Part shown: in pieces, positions 34,426 through 41,800 of the stretch
How positions within the stretch are numbered: position 1 is the first letter of the stretch
Layout of the letters: each line of letters opens with the position of its first letter
Assembly (NCBI GenBank): GCA_024276675.1
Contig: JAJRWT010000053.1
Coordinates: forward strand, 1-64,000
Origin: Myxococcota bacterium
GTDB taxonomy: Bacteria > Myxococcota_A > UBA796 > JAFGLY01
Reading direction: 5' to 3'
Length of the DNA stretch: 64,000 nt
Program-made: the position numbers and the translations under genes
The notes under the pieces: generated by a model
What the model was told of the DNA's origin: nothing
The model's database searches: none
The model's input: the letters and a program-made list of their open reading frames with translations, nothing else

Positions 34426-35190
34426 TCACTGGTCTTTCGCCGGCACCTGCTCCTTCATGAAGGTAAACGACTGGTAGCTTGGCTCCCTTGGGCTCACGCT
34501 CCAGGCGTTTACGAAGATGCCGGTCTGCCCAAAGCCCTCCCGGCCCGGCCGGGCTCCCGTGTCGGGCGAGGTGATGATGCTGCCGATGCTCTGGGCCAGG
34601 GCATGGAGATCGCGGTTGCAGTCGGTGATCCCCACCCAGTAATGGTAGCCGTTTTCGGCCATGACTTCTGGTTTCCTGGCGCCGTGCCCATAGGGGTAGA
34701 CCCATTCTCCGGTGACTTCGACCCTGCTCCAGCCCCCGGCCAGCCTGAGGAGGGTGTCGTGGAGACGCTGACGAGCCAATGTACGGGCAGCCCTTTGTTC
34801 CGGGGACAGGCCAACGGAGGAGTCCTCGCTCGTCTCGGCCCCGCCCGCATCGGTGGGTGGGGTCCAGAAATGTACCAGGTGGCAGTATTCATCGGGCTTC
34901 AGGGGGCTGCTGAACTCCTGGGCGCCGGAACGGGCCGTGGTGGCCACGGTTTCAGGAGAAACCTCTCCAGGGCCCTGGTCCGGCGGTCCAGTCGTGAGAA
35001 CGGCCGTCGCCTGGTGAACGGTCAGGAACAGCCCGATGGCCACCAGCACCATGACCAGGTTGGAGATGCCCATGAGCCAGAGCAGCAGGACGAGCCTGCC
35101 CTGGGTGGGGATGCCAGTATTCCCGGGACCGGCCCGCAATGGTCCTGGCCCGCCGTCGGTTCCCGCTTCTCCGCCCTTTGTAGCGTTCAT
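34426..35190 (-). CDS. Membrane-anchored protein of unknown function
   Basis: The 254-residue protein has a Gly/Pro-rich cytoplasmic start, one membrane segment at about residues 33-60 (LVLLLWLMGISNLVMVLVAI) and a soluble domain containing GEWVYPYGHGARKPEVM. The domain looks extracytoplasmic. GGGAGAGG precedes the ATG. It is the first gene of the minus-strand operon that continues with the symporter and the signalling genes. I recognise no family. Confidence 0.7.
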   Translation of the reverse strand: MNATKGGEAGTDGGPGPLRAGPGNTGIPTQGRLVLLLWLMGISNLVMVLVAIGLFLTVHQATAVLTTGPPDQGPGEVSPETVATTARSGAQEFSSPLKPDEYCHLVHFWTPPTDAGGAETSEDSSVGLSPEQRAARTLARQRLHDTLLRLAGGWSRVEVTGEWVYPYGHGARKPEVMAENGYHYWVGITDCNRDLHALAQSIGSIITSPDTGARPGREGFGQTGIFVNAWSVSPREPSYQSFTFMKEQVPAKDQ

Positions 35191-35616
35191 GTGCCTCTCC
35201 CAGAGATATCAAAGACTCCCATACCCCACCGTGGAGCAGCCTTCCAGGCTGCCACTGCCAACACCGTGGAAGGTCGCCTTCGGCAGCAGCCTTCCAGGCC
35301 GCGTTGGCCCAGCGCCGGCCCGCACCGGAAGCACTCTCTGCCCCAGGAGACTTTCACACGTGGCCCGCGGCGGGTCCAGGAGCCAGTCGGGAAAGCTCGG
35401 GCCCGCGGCGGAGCGCCAGTCGCTACTGCGCCGGGCCCGTCATCCGTTACGGGCGCGAGCGTCTGGCGCCCCTCGCCGGGGCCCCAGCCGGCTGTTTCCC
35501 GCAGCCTCTTTCCCGACGGCTCATAGTGGCTGGATATGTGGTAGAACAATATCCTCATGGAGGCCGGCCTCAAAACCTGCCATCCCACCCACAAGCCCTG
35601 CCCACAGGAGAATCTC
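35191..35616. other. Divergent intergenic region before the aldehyde oxidoreductase
   Basis: I see no gene here. A 15-base direct repeat AGCAGCCTTCCAGGC occurs at 35235-35249 and 35285-35299. The region should hold the promoters of the minus-strand signalling operon and of the plus-strand oxidoreductase. I could not pick a convincing -35/-10 pair. Confidence 0.35.
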
Positions 35617-37629
35617 ATGGCGGATCCAGGCTCCACCGACAGCAACAGAGGCCACTGGGGGCGCGTTCTGCGTGCAGAACTCTCCAGCAAGACCACCTCT
35701 CTCCAGGACATCTCCTCCGACACCTACCGGAACTACCTGGGAGGCCTGGGCCTGGGGGCGCGCTACCTCTGGGAACACATGGACCCCGGGGGGGATCCCA
35801 TGGGCCCGGAGAACATCCTGGGGCTGGTGCCTGGCCTGCTCACCGATACCGGCTCCCTGTTCACGGGGCGATTCCTCGCCGTGGGCAAGTCGCCCCAGAC
35901 CGGCGGCTGGGGCGATTCCAACTGCGGGGGGCGTTTCTCTCCCAGCCTGAAGCGCTGCCAGGTGGACGGCCTGTTCGTCTCCGGTGCATCCGAAAGCCCT
36001 GTCTACCTCCTGGTTTCAGAAGACGGCGCCAGCGTGGAGGGCGCATCGGATCTCTGGGGGCTGGATGCCATCGAAACAGAAAAGCTCCTGAAAAAGCGCC
36101 ACGGCAAACGTGCCCAGGTGGCCTGCATCGGGAAAGCCGGAGAGCTGGGGAGCTACCTGGCGGGAATCTGCAACGACGGAGGCCGCATTGCGGCCAGGAG
36201 CGGGCTGGGCGCGGTGATGGGCTCAAAGAAGCTCAAAGCCGTGGTGGCGCTTGGCAGATCCAGGGTGCCCGTGGCCCACAAGGACAAGATGAAGGAACTC
36301 ACGCGCTCCTTCAAGAACAGAATCCCCACCAGCCCCCTGCTGCAGAAAGCCCTGGGCAACCACGCCCTCCACATCACGGGGCGTTTCACCCGCATCAGCC
36401 CCGTGTTCCCCCGCCAACCAGCCGAGCTCTGGCGCCAGCTCCTGGGGCGCTTCGGTACTCCGGCATTGACCGCCATGAGCGCCGAAAGCGGCGACAGTCC
36501 CATCAAGAACTGGGCGGGTGTGGGCTTCGTGGACTTCCCCTTCAAGAGAGCACGAAAAATCGGCGGGGAATCGGTCACCAGGTACGAGTCTTCCAAGTAC
36601 GGCTGTTTTTCCTGCCCCATCCGCTGCGGTGGAATCGTGAGCATGAAAGGCGGAGAACATCCCATCCACGAGATGCACAAACCCGAATACGAAACCCTCA
36701 GCGCCTTCGGCAGCCTGCTGCTGAACGACGACCTCGTCTCCATTTTCAGGGTGAACGACCTGCTCAACCGTGCCGGAATGGACACAATCTCCGTGGGAGG
36801 AGTCGTGGCCTTCGCCATCGAGTGCTTCGAAAACGGTATCATCTCGGAAGGCGACACCGACGGCATCCGCCTGGCCTGGTCCAGCCCCGACGCCATAGTG
36901 GCGCTGGTGGAGAAGATCATCGCCCGCGAAGGAATAGGCGACACCCTGGCCGACGGAGTCAAGCTGGCAGCGGAGCGCATTGGCGGCGACTCCCAGCGTT
37001 TCGCCGTACACTGTGGTGGCGTCGAAGCGCCAATGCACGATCCCAAGTTCGACCCCGGACAAGCCCTGGCCTACCTCTGCGACGCCACTCCCGGCCGCCA
37101 CACCACCGCCTCGTACCAGTACCTGGAACTTCAGAACCTGGAACGGCAGTTCTCCAGGGCCCACAAACTCCCCATGATCTCCACCTACAGAGACCGTTAT
37201 CGGCACCAGGACAAGATGGACAACCTGGCGGTAGACACCTTCTACAAGATGTTGGTGGACGGTGCCGGAGTCTGCCTGTTCGGCACCCAGATCGGCGGCG
37301 ACATCCCCATCAGCGACTGGCTCAACGCGGCCACCGGTTGGAATCTCTCTCCGGATACCTGGCTGGTGGCGGGCGAGAGGATTCTGAACCTGCGCCACTG
37401 CTTCAACCTTCGCGAGGGAATCCACCCGTTGCGGGACTTCCGCCTGCATCCACGGCTCTACGGAGATCCCCCCCAGGGCCGTGGCCCGGCAAAGGGCATC
37501 ACCCTGGACCTGGACTCCATGGCGCAGTCGTTCTTCGAGACGCTCCACTGGGATCCCCACACCGGACGCCCCGACCCCGCATGGCTCCGCAGCCTGGGAA
37601 TGGCGGACGTCGCCGATGCTCTCGCGTGA
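35617..37629 (+). CDS. Aldehyde:ferredoxin oxidoreductase family protein
   Basis: The 670-residue protein belongs to the tungsten (or molybdenum) pterin AOR family. It has the N-terminal LGGLGLGARYLWEH domain, and [4Fe-4S] ligands Cys330, Cys333 and Cys337 in YGCFSCPIRCGG. The fourth ligand is Cys553 in DGAGVCLFG. Pterin-binding stretches include GGWGDSNCGG and LCDATPGRHTTASY. The length is near the family norm of about 600-700. The ATG at 35617 has GGAG seven bases upstream. It would oxidise aldehydes to acids with ferredoxin as acceptor, usually under anoxia. No ferredoxin or cofactor gene is adjacent, so substrate and physiology are open. Confidence 0.93.
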   Translation: MADPGSTDSNRGHWGRVLRAELSSKTTSLQDISSDTYRNYLGGLGLGARYLWEHMDPGGDPMGPENILGLVPGLLTDTGSLFTGRFLAVGKSPQTGGWGDSNCGGRFSPSLKRCQVDGLFVSGASESPVYLLVSEDGASVEGASDLWGLDAIETEKLLKKRHGKRAQVACIGKAGELGSYLAGICNDGGRIAARSGLGAVMGSKKLKAVVALGRSRVPVAHKDKMKELTRSFKNRIPTSPLLQKALGNHALHITGRFTRISPVFPRQPAELWRQLLGRFGTPALTAMSAESGDSPIKNWAGVGFVDFPFKRARKIGGESVTRYESSKYGCFSCPIRCGGIVSMKGGEHPIHEMHKPEYETLSAFGSLLLNDDLVSIFRVNDLLNRAGMDTISVGGVVAFAIECFENGIISEGDTDGIRLAWSSPDAIVALVEKIIAREGIGDTLADGVKLAAERIGGDSQRFAVHCGGVEAPMHDPKFDPGQALAYLCDATPGRHTTASYQYLELQNLERQFSRAHKLPMISTYRDRYRHQDKMDNLAVDTFYKMLVDGAGVCLFGTQIGGDIPISDWLNAATGWNLSPDTWLVAGERILNLRHCFNLREGIHPLRDFRLHPRLYGDPPQGRGPAKGITLDLDSMAQSFFETLHWDPHTGRPDPAWLRSLGMADVADALA

Positions 37630-37722
37630 TTTGCGCGAGATTCCCGGCGCTAGCCGTTCGGCCAGCCGTCGCAGTATCGGGATCTGCCCCATCTCTTGAT
37701 TGAACCCCAGGGGAAGCCGGCA

Positions 37723-38667
37723 TCAAGGAGCGGGCGTTCCCGGGGCGTCGAACTGCTGTGGGGGGACGCTTCCGGGGGGAATCTCGGGCGCCCTGCTGAA
37801 GCTCCAGTAGACGGCAAAACCCACCAGCAGAGCCGTGAGGACAAGGAGCATGGGTACCACCCACCGCACGAGCCTTACGAAGAGATCGTCATCCTGGGGG
37901 GTGGATGGCTCCAGGTCGCGCAGGTTGGGAGGCCCACGACCCAGGTGGGGGGCGTCCGTCGGTTCGTTCCATGGATCGCCACCCGGACAGTGCTGGCAGC
38001 CCAGCAACAACACCACGATGGTCAGGGGCTCGGTCAGGCCCCGGGCCATGGCTTCGTCCACGACCGCTCGCGCCGCTTCGGGAGCCGTGGCGCCGCGCAG
38101 AATGTTCCCCAACTCCCATTCCTGCATCACCGACCGCAGGGAATCAGAACAGACCAGCAGGATATCGCCATAGTCCAGATTCAGGTTGGCCACGGACAGG
38201 TGGGTGAGCAGCAGGTCTGGTCCCCCCGACTCGCCCAGGTGGACCCCCCCATGTTCTTCAAGGGGTTCGGTATTGCGAAACGTGACATCTCCTGCCCGAA
38301 CGAGGTAGATGCTTCCCCCTCCCAGCCAAGCCATGTCTGCCACGTTGTTCTTCACCTGGACCACGGCCAGGCCCACCCCGACAGAAGACCTTTCTCCACG
38401 TTCACGGGCGTCCAGCAGAGCTGCGTTGGCTTCGGAGAACGCCGAGAGCATTCGCTCGTGGACCGTGGCGGCGCCGGGTTTTCGCAGACCCTCCTCCACC
38501 AGCTCCATGACCTGGTCCACGGCCCATCGCGCGCCCCTGGCGGAGCCTGCCAGGAGCACGAGCCTGTGTTCCGGCCCCCCTTCCAGCACCGTACAGGTGC
38601 TCTCGGTTGAGCGGCGGTCCATCGCCGGACTCGAGGCAATCCCATGGAATAGTTCATGTACTGGCAC
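37723..38667 (-). CDS. PP2C-like protein with C-terminal membrane anchor, metal sites degenerate
   Basis: The 314-residue protein follows the PP2C phosphatase fold order: an N-terminal LFHGIASSPAMDRRS, then AWLGGGSIYLVRAGDV, DILLVCSDSLRSVM and a final EPLTIVVLLL. A membrane segment near residues 255-280 and a Pro-rich tail follow. Several metal-binding positions are changed: GDS is GGS, the N-terminal ED pair is missing, and the last DN is EP. Only the SD of CSDSL remains, so catalysis is doubtful. The GTG at 38667 is chosen because GGGAG lies ten bases upstream. An ATG at 38622 would cut into the first strand. Confidence 0.65.
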   Translation of the reverse strand: MPVHELFHGIASSPAMDRRSTESTCTVLEGGPEHRLVLLAGSARGARWAVDQVMELVEEGLRKPGAATVHERMLSAFSEANAALLDARERGERSSVGVGLAVVQVKNNVADMAWLGGGSIYLVRAGDVTFRNTEPLEEHGGVHLGESGGPDLLLTHLSVANLNLDYGDILLVCSDSLRSVMQEWELGNILRGATAPEAARAVVDEAMARGLTEPLTIVVLLLGCQHCPGGDPWNEPTDAPHLGRGPPNLRDLEPSTPQDDDLFVRLVRWVVPMLLVLTALLVGFAVYWSFSRAPEIPPGSVPPQQFDAPGTPAP

Positions 38668-38882
38668 TGCGGAGTAGCTCCCGGCAATTCTCTGCTGGTC
38701 ACGGAACCCCCGGGTTCCGCGGTTCACCCTCGATGGGGTGGGAATGCCTTCATGTCTTGAAATACCAGGAATCTTCCAAAAAATCCACAGCACCGTCCGA
38801 GAACTCCGCACCCTGGGCCGGAGGATGTTCATGTTCGTGGCCACGACGACTTCCCATACGCCACAAGGGCAATGCAGCTATA

Positions 38883-41800
38883 ATGAACCACATGATACTT
38901 CTGTCCATCTCACTGCTGCTCTCCGCACCCCTCCCTGCCGCCACGGGGGGGCCGGATTCCGGGGACTACGTATTCACCGACTCCTTTGAACCCGATGGAC
39001 CCCCGTACCTGCGAATCGACACTTCGGGCTGGGAGTCGTTGTCCCTTGACGCAGATGATCCCACCGCGTTGACAAGCCTGGAATCGGGCCTGGATTTTCT
39101 CTGGTACGGAGACCCGGTGGACGACATACTCATCTCCCCGAACGGCGTGCTCTTCTTTCAAGAGGAGGGAGCCGTCACCGGCTACAGCGGCATGTGTCCC
39201 GGAGACGGCTCCGACTGGAGCGGAGTGGCGGCCCTCTGGAACGACTTCACACCCGGCACGCTGGTACACGGGTCCCTGGGTCAATACCCCCACAGAGTCC
39301 TGGTCATGGAGTGGAACGACATGGCCATCTACCCCGCTGGCGACGCCGTCACGTTCCAGGCGTGGCTGGTGGAGGGGCGCGACGAGGTGGTGATCAGCCT
39401 GGTGGACGTGGACACGGACGATGCCTCCTGGGACGGGGGTGCCGGAGCCTCCTCGGGAATCCAGGGGCCGCTGGGCCAGGGCCTGGAGTGGTCATGCGAA
39501 GGGGGGCTCTACAGCGAAAGCAGCGCCTGGTTCGGAGACATGCACACCCGTCCCGACGCCAGGGAAGTGGGCACCACCGACATGGAATACCGATGGTGGG
39601 CCGAGGCGAACTACGGCGGACGCGCCCTGGCCTCGGGTGACATAAACGGCGACGGCCTTCAAGACCTGGCCATAGGCCACCAGGACATGGACGAAGGCCT
39701 GGTATACCTGGTCTACGGGCCCACCACGTCTTCTTCTCTGGCATCTGCCGCGGCCACGCTGCGGGGCGAGAACCCCGACGACTTCGCCGGATACTCCCTC
39801 GCCATCGACGACCTGGACGGTGACGGGCAGGCGGAGCTTGTCATCGGCGCTCCCTCCAACGACGATGTCTCATCCTCCGCCGGGGCCGTCTACCTCGTCT
39901 CCGGCGGCGGCCTTTCGGGTGAATACTCCCTGGGCTCCGACAGCGACATGCTGTTCCTGCCCCCCTCCGACGGAGGGCAACCCATGCTGGGAGCCTCCCT
40001 CGCCTCCCCCGGAGATCTTGATGGCGACGGCTACCACGACCTGCTCATGGGCTCTCCGGGCGACGACAGAAACGGCCTGGAAGCCGGAGCCGTCTACATC
40101 TGGTACGGCGGCCCCCTGGCCGGGGACGTCGATCTGAGCGACGCGGACGCCGTCTTTCTGGGCTCCGAGAGTTCTCTCTCCGAACAGCTCGGATTCTCCG
40201 TCGCCGGGGCTGACATCGAGTCCGACGGCAGTTCGGATCTGCTGCTCTCGGCACCCTTCAACGACGATGGCGCCGAAAACGCCGGCAAGCTGTACCTTGT
40301 CTCCGGAGAACACTTCAGCGGCACCCTGAACGTCGAGGATGTGGCCAACGCCTCCTTCACCGGGCAGAGCACCAACGAGTACGCATCCTGGGCCGCCACG
40401 CTGGCCGACATGGATGGTGACGGCCAGCTTTCAATCCTGGCGGGTTCTCCCTACGGTGACGCCCTTGGAGGCTCCAACAACGGACTCGTATACATCCTGC
40501 AAACCCCCTTCTCCTACGAAGGCGAACACTCGCTGGCCGTTGCCGACTCCGTTGTGGTGGGCACCTCCGACAGCGCCCACCTGGGTGAAGCCCTCGCTGC
40601 CGGCGACATGGACGGAGATGGCAGGGACGACCTCTTCCTTTCCGCCCCCAACGCCACCGCCGCCTCCGTCAGTGGAGGAGGCGTGGTCTACGTCTTCACC
40701 AGCCCCCCGATCGGTGAAATCCAGGCAGACAGCGCGGAGCACCTGCTCCTGGGCTCCTTCGACGCCGGAGCCGCGGGTACGGCCCTGGCCTTCATACAGG
40801 ACTGGAACGGCGGCCCCTACGGCAACCTGGCCTTGAGCGCCCCCTTTGCCAGCGTGGAAGGTGGCAGCAACAACGGAATCGTCACCCTCTGGAGCTACTA
40901 TCCCAGCTTTCCCGATGAAGACTCCGACGGCTGGGTGGACCTGGAGGCGGGAGCCCTGGACTGCGACGATGACGATCCCGCGGTCTATCCGGGGGCCACC
41001 GAGATTCCCACGAACCTGGTGGACGATGACTGCGACGGCTGGATCGACGGGCTCATCAAGCTCCGGGAACGACAGGACTGGTGGGAATGGGACCTGGCAC
41101 AGGAATGGGGCCTCTCCGTGGGCACCTTCCTGGGTTTCGAGGAAACATCTCCGGGAGCGGACGTCTCCGAGCTGTACGTGGACCAGGGCATCGTCCTGGA
41201 CTCCGCCGCCGGTATCACCGCCGTGGAGTCGGTGTACGGCGCGGCTCCCGTGGACTCCATGGGCGCCGCCGTGGGCTCCTCGGCGGAAGGTGAGTTGACT
41301 CTCGTATTCACCGGGGACCAGGTAGAGGCCATTTCGCTGGTAATCCTGGATGCGTCCTGCGAAATGCTGGTCTCGGCAACGGACTCCGATGGGGACCTGG
41401 TTTCCGACGTACCCTTCCTGGTGACCGCCGAAAACAGGCCCGGCGGCGCCTTCCTGGGTATCCAACTCTCCCGGCCGGCGACGACTGTTTCCATCGCCTG
41501 CGCCACTGACGCCTGGGGAATAGACGAAATTGGCCTGCTCTGGGCAGCGCAGACCGACTGGGACGGCGACGGCTTCTCGGAAAACGGCGGCGACTGCGAC
41601 GATACCGACGCGAGTATTTCTCCGGCCAGCCCGGAAATCCTTGGCAACGGCATCGACGATGACTGCGACGGTGTGGTGGATGCCGGGGGTTTCACCGAGT
41701 ACCGCGACATGGAATCCTGGCTGTTGGACTCGGACCTGGATCCCGAAATCATCGATTTCGAGGACCAGCATGTGGGAGTCACCCTGGTGGATCAATACGC

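Noticed and set aside
35304..37703. Plus-strand frame of 799 codons in another phase
   Set aside because: It overlaps the aldehyde ferredoxin oxidoreductase out of frame and reads as Arg/Pro/Gly-rich junk.
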